Assembly: GCA_019828545.1 (NCBI GenBank)
Contig: JACVRA010000192.1
Coordinates: forward strand, 62,001 to 126,000
Direction: 5' to 3'
DNA from: Paracamarosporium sp. OC-R06-R3
Taxonomy: Eukaryota; Ascomycota; Dothideomycetes; Pleosporales; Didymosphaeriaceae
DNA length: 64,000 nt
Part shown: positions 23,295 through 33,836 of the stretch, in pieces
How the letters are laid out: each line of letters starts with the position of its first letter
How positions within the stretch are numbered: the stretch's first letter is position 1
Notes under the pieces: generated by a model
Database searches by the model: none
The model's input: only the letters and a program-made list of their open reading frames with translations
Told to the model about the DNA's origin: nothing
Position numbers and translations under genes: made by a program

Positions 23295-24717
23295 TCACCT
23301 CCAAAACGCGAGGCGGTTGCCAATCTCTTTCAACATCAGGGTAGCGGTCACTCTGCTCCTGGCCGCCGCATCCTGGTTCTCCTCTGCCCTTCGCAGCATG
23401 TACAATAAGCAGTCCTCCAGCGATCCCCAGACGCTGTACTTGTAGACGCTAACGTCGTTGTTGGCTTGAGTCTCAGCAGAAGTAGCCCTGATTTCGTTTG
23501 CAAGCTTCATTGAGATCTCGTCGGCCATGCCCATCAGCTGCGCGAAGACGAGCTTCTGGACGGGTTGCTTTCCAGCAGGTCGGGATTTGAACAGAGACAT
23601 AGCTGTGTCGACGCTCTGTGTGTTGTGGGTTGCGAGCATGACTTCGGCGGTCCAGGGCTTTTCGGTGGAGTGTGTGCCGCGGAGGAGCATGTCCACGGCC
23701 TCGTCGTAGGCATTGTCGGTATCGGGCTTGGTGTCTTGGATGATGCCGGCACGGTCGGGTTCAACGTAGATGTAGGCACCGCGGACGAGCTTGACGCCCA
23801 TGGTATATCCTTTAGAGCTGGCAATCTGGAGGTGTGACTTGAGGTTTTCGAGGGAGGCTTTGAGGTACCTATAGAGGGGTCAGTTAACGTTTACATGAAA
23901 GTGATGAGGATACTCACATCTGGTAGGTATTGAAGACAAGGGCGCTTCCTTGTGTGTTGAAAGCTGCCATTGCATCCAGGGTGAGGTAATCGATCGCAGG
24001 CTGGTGGAGCGACGACTCAGCGTCGACCATTACCTTGACGCCTCTCTGTTTTGCAAACTCGCAGATCTCGAACATGCCATCCTTGAGCGGCTTCAAGCCA
24101 TCGACCTTGGTGGAATCCGTGTAGTTGAAATCCTGCATCGCCTTCACAGATGCGGGTCCGGCTCCAGTGAACTTCACCGCAATGTAGTCGCTGGAGCTGA
24201 CCTGGGAGATCGTCTCGAGGTAGGAAGATACCCAAATCTTCAACGCCTGGTCTTCCTTTCCAGAGGATGAATTTGTCTCGGTTCCGTCTAGTTTCGCCTC
24301 GCGTGCAAAGTTGAGGACCACGCCGCTGATACCCCTAGAGCGAAGAGTGGCGATGTTCGCGGCAATCTCGGATTTGGACTCGCCAACACAGAAGGCCTTG
24401 TAGAATGTCCGTCGGATTGGCCATGATAGTATTCGTGAAGAGACAATGGTATCGCTGTGACGTCTGACAAAGCCGATGATTGCTGACAAGAGAGGTGCGG
24501 GTAAAGCGGCGACGGAGAGTACGGATAGGGTGCGGAGGAGGTCGGAAAGTGGTAATTGCTGGAATACTCGGTTCTGTGGTGGTAATTGTGTCCTTGGTTG
24601 GACAGCAGCCTCTTTCCGGCGGAATGGGGTTGTTGTGGATGTGGTGGTGATGGGGGCGCAGGCTTGGATGCGTGCCACGCGGAAGGGACGGGCCCTGCAG
24701 ACAATTCGTGAACGCAT
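23295..24717 (-). CDS. PUT1: Proline dehydrogenase, mitochondrial
   Basis: Exons 24717..23918 and 23868..23295 (49-bp intron) give 457 residues. The start MRSRIVCRARPFRVARIQ makes a good arginine-rich mitochondrial presequence; an in-frame ATG at 24786 would add 23 residues. PRODH barrel motifs are clear: VKFTGAG, VMVDAESS (residues in the active-site barrel), KLVRGAYIYVEP, VMLATHNTQS, FAQLMGMADEIS and the C-terminal RRAEEN. The intron rejoins TYQMYLKASL. The enzyme oxidises proline to pyrroline-5-carboxylate in the mitochondrial matrix with FAD, the first step of proline use as a nitrogen source. No partner pathway gene is adjacent. Confidence 0.93.
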
Positions 24718-25376
24718 TTTGAGAGCAGGACGTTGATGGTGGAAAAAGCGAGACCTTAAGCTCTTCAAATATGTACCCGTGACCAAATGCGTAGAGCATT
24801 CGCAATCGAAACTTGAGCCGACGGTACCCGTGTGGTGGAGAATGAGGTAGTTGCACGCTAACCACGGATAGACAAGTCGAGACCTCAGTTCGCCGGTTTC
24901 GCCTCTCCATTACACTGCGAAAAGAACCATTTCCCCATAATCCAGCCCCAGCACGCTTGCAGTGCCTGGCGCCGTGTCAGATTTGTTCCGACAACGGGCA
25001 GCGAATTTTGCTTCTTTGAGCGGCGAGGCACGCGACTAGCACCGGTGCCAGGGCCGAGCAATCGCGTACTACCCGAATAGTCAGTCCAGAAGTCGAACGA
25101 TCACTCCTGGTCTCATACACGCTTGCCGCTCGCTATACATCGGCCACGATGGCAGGATTCCAATTTCCATTTCTAAGCACCTCTGGTTCGTTTTGGGCAC
25201 CTATTCCTGCGTTCCTCTGAAAATGCACTGGAGTGGACGGAAACATGATCGTACGATTGCAAAGTTGTGCATACATTCACAATCGCACAAGTCTATTCAA
25301 GCAGTAGACCATTCATGTCACCTGTCAACGCACTCTTTGGTGTCAACAAATCTATATCACATACTACCCCTACGGA
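24718..25376. other. Upstream region of the proline dehydrogenase gene
   Basis: Contains the alternative 5' extension of the PUT1 frame (to 24786) and otherwise no credible gene. A 24-codon open stretch from an ATG near 25149 is too short to support. Confidence 0.4.
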
Positions 25377-26333
25377 CTAGGTACCTTTTTCATGTCTCAG
25401 CCTTGGGCCCCCGTTCCTGCTCCCCGTAACCCTCCTCCACAGCCTCTTAATTAAATCTCTCTTTCTGTGCTTCTTAGCTTGCGTTAACGCCGGATGCTGC
25501 CGTGTGGCGGTCATCTCTTCAGTCCACGGAGGTGACACGTTGGCCAGCTGCTCATTTATCCCTCTTACCCTGCCACTTACAAGTATGCTATTCACCCTAA
25601 CAAAGTTTCCCCGTTCATTGGTATCCGCATTCCGCAGTGTAGAAGTGACTGTAACAGATTCTGTTAGCATTATCTTGTGTCTGGATTCAGGAGATGATGG
25701 AAGCGTGGTAGTACATTGGGCTGTGGTGCTTGGGCGTGTGTGAATCCTCTGTCCCACCTCGTTAATCACACCCGTCCGGATAGGGGATAGCACCTTCTCT
25801 TCCTCTACCAGATGTGATTCATTGGTATTCTCAATGCGTTTTTTGTCTTCTGCAAGAGTAAGTGCTGAATGCGGCTTTTCTCCAATGATTTCCGCTATGT
25901 TGCCATGGTCCCCTGTGTTGGACGGCCCCGTGTGGGGCATGGCACGGGTGTCCTTGTTTGCACCGGTGCCTATCCCCAATGGTCCGTGTTCTGCTGTCGC
26001 TTTTCCCGCCGCTGGAGTGCCCAAGGCCGAATTCGTATCCGAAGCTAAACAGCCCCTACCGCTAACGAGGTCATGCGAGGGAAGGCATTTTAATGTGTTT
26101 TGCCGGCTATCGCGCGTCGCTCGCGAAAAAGTTCTGTTTCCACAAGAACTTTGAGGACATGCTAATGAAGTGCCTGGGATTGTATGGTATGGGTTGTATG
26201 TATATCTGTGCGTGGGTGTTGATGCCGAGCTGTGCGTAACATCCGCTCGTCGTTCCCTTGCGGGGAGGCTGTTGAATTTCATACTTGTAATGCTTTGTCG
26301 AGGTTGAGTCTTGGAAAGGATGTTCATTTGCAT
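25377..26333 (-). CDS. Hypothetical protein, disordered
   Basis: A single uninterrupted 318-codon frame; I recognise no domain. It is polar, rich in Thr, Ser, Arg and Asn, with few hydrophobic runs, and ends in a basic segment (KKHRKRDLIKRLWRRVTG) that could be a nuclear signal or amphipathic helix. No signal peptide or membrane helix. The frame is long for chance, but composition gives little help, so a spurious open frame remains possible. The opposite strand carries only short frames. The gene at 26455..27099 is on the same strand 121 bp upstream. Confidence 0.4.
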   Translation of the reverse strand: MQMNILSKTQPRQSITSMKFNSLPARERRADVTHSSASTPTHRYTYNPYHTIPGTSLACPQSSCGNRTFSRATRDSRQNTLKCLPSHDLVSGRGCLASDTNSALGTPAAGKATAEHGPLGIGTGANKDTRAMPHTGPSNTGDHGNIAEIIGEKPHSALTLAEDKKRIENTNESHLVEEEKVLSPIRTGVINEVGQRIHTRPSTTAQCTTTLPSSPESRHKIMLTESVTVTSTLRNADTNERGNFVRVNSILVSGRVRGINEQLANVSPPWTEEMTATRQHPALTQAKKHRKRDLIKRLWRRVTGSRNGGPRLRHEKGT

Positions 26334-26454
26334 CGGGTAGGCAGAGTTCTTGCTGATGGATATAGGAAGATCAATGGCTCGAGATGGTTTGAGATTCAGG
26401 CGCGGCTGGTCTTCTGAATGCTCCCTGAGCCGGCGCCCGTATCAACATCAGTAT

Positions 26455-27099
26455 TCATAAAGCACACGCCTTGCACCATGATACATACTTTGTTCGGGCT
26501 CGTAAGCTTTCACTCATCCACTCGTCCGGCAAAGTAGGTCTACTCTGTGGGCATCGTCGGAGCTGTTGCATCTCGTCCTCATCCTTTTCTCTGATCATAT
26601 CGCGTGGTCGATTACCGCAAGTTTGGCAATACGGCAAGCCTGGGACCAAAGTTCCGTCACTATTAATATCGTGCTGTGATGTATCTTGCACCCTATCTTC
26701 TGCTTCGAAGTATCGATCCATCTCGCGCATGATACACTTGCCAATCATGGAGCGAGTACTCGCGCTGATCTCACGCGTCTTCGGAACTCCATCTTCAACT
26801 GCAGTCATGTGGATGGGACATATGTCTTTCAGTCTGTTCTTTAAATAGTATTCTCGCAGCACCCACCCGTTGCCAATGAAATTGTTGATCGTAGCGCGAA
26901 TTTCTCTGGCATACTCGACAGCAATACCCCAACCAGTCTTTGTGAGCACGTCGAACAAATACTTTTTCACCGCAGTGTTGATTGCATTATCGCCAGGGAA
27001 CGCGAAAACAGGTGCAAAGTCGCCCTCTGGCGGAAACTCGTGAACGTCATCGTCGGTATATACGAACCTTGTGATTTCGGATTGCGAGGAGCCGTTCAT
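26455..27099 (-). CDS. Hypothetical protein with C-terminal CxxC motifs
   Basis: An intronless 214-residue frame from a good ATG (MNGSSQSEITRF). I do not recognise a family. The middle is well mixed and looks folded (AINTAVKKYLFDVLTKTG, IRATINNFIGNGWVLREYY). Near the end are CQTC (about residue 167) and a terminal WCKAC, which could bind a metal or form a redox pair. No signal peptide. The surrounding genes (kinase upstream, disordered protein downstream, all minus strand) do not suggest a role. It is likely a real, lineage-restricted gene. Confidence 0.5.
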   Translation of the reverse strand: MNGSSQSEITRFVYTDDDVHEFPPEGDFAPVFAFPGDNAINTAVKKYLFDVLTKTGWGIAVEYAREIRATINNFIGNGWVLREYYLKNRLKDICPIHMTAVEDGVPKTREISASTRSMIGKCIMREMDRYFEAEDRVQDTSQHDINSDGTLVPGLPYCQTCGNRPRDMIREKDEDEMQQLRRCPQSRPTLPDEWMSESLRARTKYVSWCKACAL

Positions 27100-27548
27100 C
27101 TCGGGGTCTAGAAGGGAATCCGTTGTGCGGAAATAATGCGAGGCAGTAAAAACCGGAATCGAGCTACGCCCAAAAATTCTTGGAGAGATAAACGTAGTGT
27201 TTTAAGGCATGGTGATAATAGCAAAAATTATTGAGTACTGAAAATTTCTGGAGTTGTTGTTCCTTTTCGTTGCCTTTGCGGTGGGTGTGTTATAGACCCA
27301 CGATAGACAATTGGGTGGAGTCTGGTATGCCTGGTACGACCAAGTCAACAAAACCTCCGAGAACGGAGGCTCAACAGCGCGTATTCATATAAGCTTCCCT
27401 CATCAAACCAAGGGTTCTTGTGGCAGAAATGCATATCCATCTGTTGGTCAGTATTGGAATTCATATCTTATTGAGAAAGGCGGGCAAGAAAAAGGCATGA
27501 GGTGCAAGCAATGGGGAATTATGTATTTCAATTAGATCATGCCATACA
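27100..27548. other. Intergenic region
   Basis: A 449-bp gap between the stop of the kinase gene and the start of the 26.5-kb gene, both on the minus strand. A/T-rich, with no coding signal. Confidence 0.4.
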
Positions 27549-28717
27549 TCAATACCCACGATCACCAGCTTGACAGACCTTAATAGTCGTAAACCATTGC
27601 GAATCTAGGATCTGCGAGCTCGTTATTCGCTTCTGGGGGTCTATCTGTAGAATCGAATATAGAGTCTGCCGCCGGTTGACCTATTATAGAACATTGTCAG
27701 CAACAAGTGGTGTTGAGTAAATGTCTTACTTACGCCTTCGAAGAGTTCAATAGGCCGGAACCCATCAGGAGACCCGCAGCTTTCCACGAACTTCTTAAAC
27801 AGGCCATCTGTATTCTCAGCCTTGCGCCACATCAAATGTGACGTCCGCATGGCCACGTATATAACACCTGTGGCCCAGACATCGATGGCTTTGGCGTCGA
27901 AACGCTTGGTAATAAAGACTTCGGGTGCCAGATACGGCTTGCTTCCTTGTAACCCCTTCGAACGATGGCTTGCTTTTTCCCAAGCGTACTGCACACATTC
28001 AGCCATTCCAAAATCGGATATCTTGACACATCCTGTTGTCGTCAGCAGTATATTTTCAGGCTTCAAGTCCCGATGGGCAACGCCTGCTTGATGGCAGTGC
28101 ACGACACCTCGCATCAACTGCTTAAAAAAACAATCTGCTTCTGTTTCATCCAGCTTTCCAGCGGATAAGAGCAGCGCACAGAGGTCTCCTGCAGCACAGA
28201 ACTCCATAACCTGACACATGTGTCCGTGATCATCGCTCAACAGGTCGATTGTGTGAACGATGTTCCGATGCTGCAGTGTCGTCGCGATGCAAAATTCGGC
28301 CGACGCTCGTTTTTGATATGCACTCTGTGACTCGTTTGAACGCTGGCGGAATGCCTTTATAGCGTATGTGTATCCCTTTGGTCCGTGATGCGGATTCGCT
28401 TTGTATGACATTTTGACCGTGGAGGATGAACCCCAACCCACGACCTCTTTGTAGCGACCATATTTCGACTCGATCGATTCGCTATTGTCGGCCGTCGAAA
28501 ATATGTCATAATCAATTGCGAGCGGCACGCGGTCGGATGGCACAGCCTGGTTGCCTTTCTTGATCCAGCGGATGAAACGTGTAATGGTGTTGTCGCTGTC
28601 ATAAAGGCGCACGATATTGGCGAAGTGATGCTCATGAGTGCCGTCGGCGAAATGTTTGATGCGATTTGGATGCTTATTTTGCAATGAATTGGAGGTCGAT
28701 ACCCTGGGTAGATGCAT
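27549..28717 (-). CDS. Ser/Thr protein kinase, HAL4/HAL5/NPR1 family
   Basis: Exons 28717..27734 and 27680..27549 (53-bp intron) give 371 residues. All catalytic motifs are present: Gly loop GWGSSSTV (94-101), ATP lysine K121 in YAIKAF, alpha-C glutamate E141, HRDLKPEN (215-222, catalytic D217), DFG (235-237) and APE (264-266). The second exon supplies the end of the kinase lobe (LQIDPQKRIT, ILDSQWFTTI) and the short tail KVCQAGDRGY, which resembles the C-terminal tail of fungal kinases that regulate plasma-membrane transporters (Hal4/Sat4, Hal5, Npr1). The long disordered N-terminal extension of yeast members is missing, so this is a compact version. Substrates are unknown; regulation of ion or nutrient permeases is the family-based guess. 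Confidence 0.88.
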
Positions 28718-29813
28718 TGAAGTTGGATTGATTGTGATTGCGATGCCTTAAGATAGCAGAATCTGCGAAAAAGACGAGAATACGCTGAAAAACACCCCGG
28801 GCAAGGAGTGCACAATAAGTGCAAGGCCCTTGCGAACAAGGCGCCACGTCGATGCTCGATACCGCTTAGGAAGAGTCTTGGACATGCAATGGGCTCCCGC
28901 AGGCTTTAATACCAATCCCATCTGGATTGGCATAACGCCCTTTGACGCACTCATCGCCAGAAACGTCCATCATTTCGTTGGTGGGCAATGATCGTTGGAC
29001 GATGTTGTAAAACGAGTCGAATCAAGGGATGCAATGTCGACACGCGCATATATCGCTCAATTTACGTATTGGAAATGGCCGATAAAGGTATGACGCTTAT
29101 GTAAGAGAGGAGGATTGGCAAGTCGCGAAAGCATGTTGTGGTGTGGGAAGAAAAGTCGTAGCACGTGTCGCCGTGCTCGGGAGCATTGGCCATGAGGCAT
29201 ATTCCCCCCCATTGACCATACGGAAGCGGTTCCTCCTTCATGGAGACGTCGCTTTGACCAAACGAACAGCAGGATACGAAGCAAGCAAGATTGGCGAGAA
29301 AGCCGATTGGATAGAACCGCACAAAGGAGAAACGACAATCCTGAACGTATACCGCAGTCCTCATGCAGATGTCATAGTTGATTTGAGCGACATTTCATCC
29401 CAAGGTAGTCGTAAGATCATAGCTATATTCGGCACTCCAAGTTTTCTCTAAGTGTACTGAATTTCCCCGTGCACTCCTTGAATCGCGCCCACTTCTGCTG
29501 AGAGGATCGTTGTATTGTACGTGCTCCATGCGTCTAGATGTAGGCTTCGACGGTGTTCCAATCAAAGCGACACCGTGTGAGGAATATCCCATTAATATTC
29601 ATGCTGACAAGAAATTATGGAAGTGCTCTCGTCTTCTCTTCGAAGATCTGATACGGGCATAGGACGTGAGAAGAAGTGAGGAGGTGAAGTATTAGTGCTC
29701 TTCCAATCGGAGGTTGCTTCGGTCTTAGCGTGCCCCGCCACCAATCCCCCACATGTCGCAAAAGTTCATGTAAACCACTCAAACGCACGCAGATTCGCAG
29801 CACCACAGTAGCC
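28718..29813. promoter_or_regulatory. Divergent promoter region between the kinase gene and TYW1
   Basis: About 1.1 kb separates two start codons that point away from each other. Several short open frames on both strands have no family resemblance. No specific site is claimed. Confidence 0.4.
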
Positions 29814-32240
29814 ATGTCGTTCGATCGCCTGCTGGTGCTACCAGATGGTATGGACGTTTTATTATATCAACAAGTAACACACACTGACTTAATCATAGAG
29901 CTTCTGCTTATTTGGCATGACCATCGCGTGTCGCTGTTGCTGTCGGCCGTTTCGCTCGCTATAATTGTACAGCTGACGATATACTTCCGAAGCCGACGCC
30001 AAAAAGTTTCGATTTCGCCTGCACCTTCGTCGCCGATTGAGAAGAAGGAGGTTGAGCTGAGACCTGAATGGCTGCCAGAGAATACAACCGTTATTACGCC
30101 CGCGCTGAACGTGGACAACCATGCGGAAGACACTGTCGTGCCGGAACCTATCGTGAAAGTCAAAAAGGGACCGAAAACTGTCAAGGGTAGAAAGGTGCCT
30201 AAGAAGCGCGCACCACCAACAATAACTTTTGACCACAAGACGGACAAGATACAGCCGCTGGTCTTCTTCCAATCACTCTCTGGCATGACTGAGCGCCACG
30301 CTACACAGCTGACCAAGGTCGTTACCGAGTGGGCTGTCGGATGCGACCATTCCGCGTCGTTACTCGAACCCCAGATCCACGATCTCTCCTACATCGAATA
30401 CGACGACTACTTCCTCACTCCTCCAAAGACTGATCCGAATGTGAAGCACTTCTACATCCTCCTGCTTCCTACGTACAATATCGATACTGTCTTGGACAAC
30501 TTCCTCGAGAATCTCCAAGAAACGCACAATGATTTCAGAATCGATACGGCGCCACTCAGTGGGCTGCTGGGATATTCAGTGTTTGGATTCGGAGACAAGG
30601 AGGGGTGGCCTACGGAAGAGGAAGGATTCTGCAGCCAGGCAAGGGAGGTGGATAAATGGATGGCGAGGTTGACGGGGAGGAAGAGAGCGTACCCGTTGGG
30701 CATTGGAGATGTCAAGAGTGACGTTGAGACGCGGTTAGGAGAGTGGCGCGTTGGTATCCAGGAAGCACTCGTGGAGCTCGCTGAAGGCAGAGGCTTGGGC
30801 GAAGGTGTTCCCGGCAGCGGAGATCCGGCCGAAAGTGACGAAGAGGACGAGGATATTGCTGAAGACAGCGAAAGCGAGGGCAGCTCCCCCAAGCCTAAAA
30901 AAGCAGCACGCGTAGACGATGTCGAAGATTTGGGCTCCATGGTCGACTCTTCAAGCCCGATACCCGTCGATTTCACAACCTACAAATCCAAAGTGTCGAA
31001 GCCCGTTTCTGCGCCCAAGGAAATGGTCCCCGTGACCTCTCCCACTCATGCCGCCCTCACAAAGCAAGGCTACAGCATCATCGGCTCCCACTCCGGCGTC
31101 AAGATCTGCCGCTGGACAAAATCCGCCCTTCGCGGTCGCGGCTCATGCTACAAGTACTCCTTCTACGGCATCCAATCGCACCTATGCATGGAAGCCACAC
31201 CGTCTCTCTCCTGCTCAAACAAGTGCGTCTTCTGCTGGCGTCACGGCACCAACCCCGTAGGCACAACATGGCGATGGATCACGGACGCCCCCGAGCTCAT
31301 CTACGACGGCATAACCACCGCACACTACAAGAAGATCAAAATGATGAAAGGCGTCCCCGGCGTGCGAGCCGAGCGCTTCGCCGAAGCAATGCGCATCCGC
31401 CACTGCGCGCTCTCTCTCGTCGGCGAACCCATCTTCTACCCGCACATCAACGAGCTCCTCGCCATCATGCACGCAAACCGCATCTCCACCTTCCTCGTCT
31501 GCAACGCCCAGCACCCCGCACAGCTCGCCTCCCTCATCCCCGTCACACAGCTCTACGTCTCCATCGACGCCTCGAACAAGGACTCGCTGCGCAAAATCGA
31601 CCGCCCCCTGCACAGAGACTTCTGGGAGCGCTTCTGCGCCTGCCTGGACATCCTGAAGCAGAGGCGCTTCGAGCAGCGCACTGTCTTCAGGCTGACGCTC
31701 GTCAAGGGCTTCAACATGGCCGAGGAAGTCCGCGGGTACGCCGACCTCGTCGAGCGTGCGCTCCCCGGCTTCGTCGAGGTAAAGGGCGTGACGTACTGCG
31801 GCACATCCGCCGCAGGCTCCGCCGGCCTGACCATGCAAAACGTGCCGTTCTACGAAGAAGTAGCTGCGTTTGTATCTGCGCTTGCGGAGGAGCTGGCGGC
31901 GAGGAACCTCTCGTATGGGATTGCGGCTGAGCATGCACACTCGTGTTGCGTGCTGCTTGCGGACTCGACGAGGTTCAGGAGGGACGGGAAGTGGGCGACG
32001 AGAATCGACTTTGAGAGGTTCTATGAGCTGAACGAGGGGCTGGTGGAAGGGACGAGGAGGGACGAGCAGGGCAAGGTGGTGGGCTGGCGGCCGGAGGACT
32101 ACGTGGGCGATGAGACGCCTGAGTGGGCGCTCTGGGGAAATGGGGGGTTCGACCCGCGAGACGTGAGGGTGTGGAGGAAGGGGAAAGGCCCGAAGACGGA
32201 GCAGTCTGCACAGGATGACGTCGCGGTTGTAGAGATATAA
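29814..32240 (+). CDS. TYW1: tRNA 4-demethylwyosine synthase (TYW1)
   Basis: A single exon of 808 residues starting at MSFDRLLVLPDG; the frame is open upstream but without an ATG. A hydrophobic helix (VSLLLSAVSLAIIVQLTIYF, about residues 41-60) suggests membrane anchoring, probably at the ER. A flavodoxin-like FMN domain follows (about 140-330), then an acidic linker (SDEEDEDIAEDSESE). The radical-SAM domain carries CSNKCVFC (Cys467, Cys471, Cys474), binding the 4Fe-4S cluster that cleaves S-adenosylmethionine, followed by WRHGTNPVGTTWRW, typical of TYW1. The enzyme condenses N1-methylguanosine-37 of tRNA-Phe with pyruvate to the tricyclic imG-14, the committing step to wybutosine. The stop is only 83 bp from the stop of convergent FAD1. 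Confidence 0.95.
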   Translation: MSFDRLLVLPDGMDVLLYQQVTHTDLIIELLLIWHDHRVSLLLSAVSLAIIVQLTIYFRSRRQKVSISPAPSSPIEKKEVELRPEWLPENTTVITPALNVDNHAEDTVVPEPIVKVKKGPKTVKGRKVPKKRAPPTITFDHKTDKIQPLVFFQSLSGMTERHATQLTKVVTEWAVGCDHSASLLEPQIHDLSYIEYDDYFLTPPKTDPNVKHFYILLLPTYNIDTVLDNFLENLQETHNDFRIDTAPLSGLLGYSVFGFGDKEGWPTEEEGFCSQAREVDKWMARLTGRKRAYPLGIGDVKSDVETRLGEWRVGIQEALVELAEGRGLGEGVPGSGDPAESDEEDEDIAEDSESEGSSPKPKKAARVDDVEDLGSMVDSSSPIPVDFTTYKSKVSKPVSAPKEMVPVTSPTHAALTKQGYSIIGSHSGVKICRWTKSALRGRGSCYKYSFYGIQSHLCMEATPSLSCSNKCVFCWRHGTNPVGTTWRWITDAPELIYDGITTAHYKKIKMMKGVPGVRAERFAEAMRIRHCALSLVGEPIFYPHINELLAIMHANRISTFLVCNAQHPAQLASLIPVTQLYVSIDASNKDSLRKIDRPLHRDFWERFCACLDILKQRRFEQRTVFRLTLVKGFNMAEEVRGYADLVERALPGFVEVKGVTYCGTSAAGSAGLTMQNVPFYEEVAAFVSALAEELAARNLSYGIAAEHAHSCCVLLADSTRFRRDGKWATRIDFERFYELNEGLVEGTRRDEQGKVVGWRPEDYVGDETPEWALWGNGGFDPRDVRVWRKGKGPKTEQSAQDDVAVVEI

Positions 32241-32323
32241 ACCTTATCTATGCATATATGAACCGGATACCATTCTAAAACGCTGATCGTGGTATGTACA
32301 ACATGAAGCTATGATATGTCCTG

Positions 32324-33329
32324 CTATCTGTCTCTGCCAAGTCGTTCCTCGTAATCGTCGACGAGCTCGTACGCAGGCCTGAAATGGGGTGTTGACGTCC
32401 CATTCGACTTGGGTGCTACGTCGCCATTAGCAGCCTGCTTAGCCTTTGCGAGCGCCGGGTTGGGATGCGTGTCGTCGGTGCCGCCGAGCGACGTGTATCC
32501 GCGGTCGTAAAGTTTGCAATAGGGAATGTTCAAGTGACGGATGAACTGCGCGTGTGTGAGCAAGAGACGTCATACAAGGGGACATGCGTGTGCACGTACG
32601 GTCCAGATGTCTACGTAATGCCAGTCTATAACGGGGTGTATGCGCATGAAAGCCGGCCAGCCCGAATCCGTCGCGTCGAAGTGCGTCAGGTGCTCGCCGT
32701 GCGGGTCGGTCCGCCTTGTGCCCACGAATATGGCCTTGACCGAGGGCGTGTCGTGCAGGTAGTCTGCGAAGGCGGCCTTCATGGGCTTTGCATATTCGAG
32801 CAGTTTGAGCGAGTACGTCTTCACCGAGACCTCGACGAAGTCTTCAACCTCCTGGAAGGGGTACGGAGCCTGGATGTAGACGCATTTGATGGCGGTGTCG
32901 GGGTTGGCGTTGGGGTCGGCGGGGGTGAGGCCTTTGCGGTGGAGGGCGCAGAGGTAGAGGATGAGGAGGACGAGGCAGTCTTTGCCGCCGTTGTAGGCAA
33001 GGGAGAGCTCGGAGAGTCTGTTGTTGTACACTTGTCAGCTGTGCGGCGTTAATCCCCGAGAAGGCAGCCACGACGATGATAGCAGGGAAGGGAGAGTGTC
33101 TGGGTCGGGCGTACTGGTACTTGTCCAATGCCTCGGATATAACGTCGAGCGATATGCGCGTCTGTTGTTGCAAGCTCTTCAGGCGGACCGAGGCGTGCTG
33201 CTCGTCGAGGAAGGCGGCCACGCGGTCGTGGATGCGAGCGCAGAGGGCCGGGAACGATAGCGGGGCATCGTGGACGAGGGGCGAGGCGGGCACGTCAACG
33301 TCGCGGGCTGAGGAGTCTCCAGCGGTCAT
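32324..33329 (-). CDS. FAD1: FAD synthase (FMN adenylyltransferase)
   Basis: Exons 33329..33115, 33017..32600 and 32545..32324 (introns 97 and 54 bp) give 284 residues. The PAPS-reductase-like fold shows the SLAYNGGKD PP-loop, the loop VGTRRTDPHGEHL and WHYVDIWTFIRHLNIPYC, where the second intron falls between T and F. The LYDRGYTSLGG segment near the end is also conserved in Fad1. The enzyme converts FMN and ATP to FAD in cytosol. It lies tail-to-tail with TYW1 (83 bp apart) and head-to-head with MET5 (507 bp). The first exon splice (donor GTACGC) is the weakest junction but gives the right phase and rebuilds LSELSLAYN. Confidence 0.93.
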
Positions 33330-33836
33330 TTCGCGGCTTTGGCGCCCTCGACATGAGAGGAGACGGAGACGTTAAGTTCGAGAGACGGGGCGCAGCATGC
33401 TGCAGGCCACCAACAGGTGAGCCGCACTGCGAGGAGCATCGGAGCCTCGGCGACGCTGTGCGAGGCGGCGGGGCGGCTCTCGCGGGGCACAGCACCGGCA
33501 TGCCCGCGACAAGACTCCCGCCCAGGCCCTCAGCTCACTGCACTCGAGCGCCGGCGAGTCCCTCCCATCGGCACGACTAGCAGAGTGGGGTGCTGGCCGC
33601 AGTCATGTGCATGACAAAACGGCGAGCAGTGACTGGCGCTCCTGGGCCGGACCTATCTCGGGGGCGTGGAGCAATTGCGTGCTCAGCGTCGCCCTAGCCC
33701 ATATCGGCCGCCCAAAGAAAAAAGTAGACGACATAGTTGCCGCTGCCGCTCGCGCTCCATGCCGATTGCGCCTATTTCTATTCCTCTCCCAGCTGCTGCT
33801 GTCCCTCCTCACTCCTCATAGCCATTGCTCGACGCT
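33330..33836. promoter_or_regulatory. Bidirectional promoter region between FAD1 and MET5
   Basis: The 507 bp between the FAD1 and MET5 start codons is GC-rich near FAD1 and pyrimidine-rich (TTTCTATTCCTCTCCC) just before the MET5 ATG, as is usual for highly expressed fungal genes. No specific site is assigned. Confidence 0.5.
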
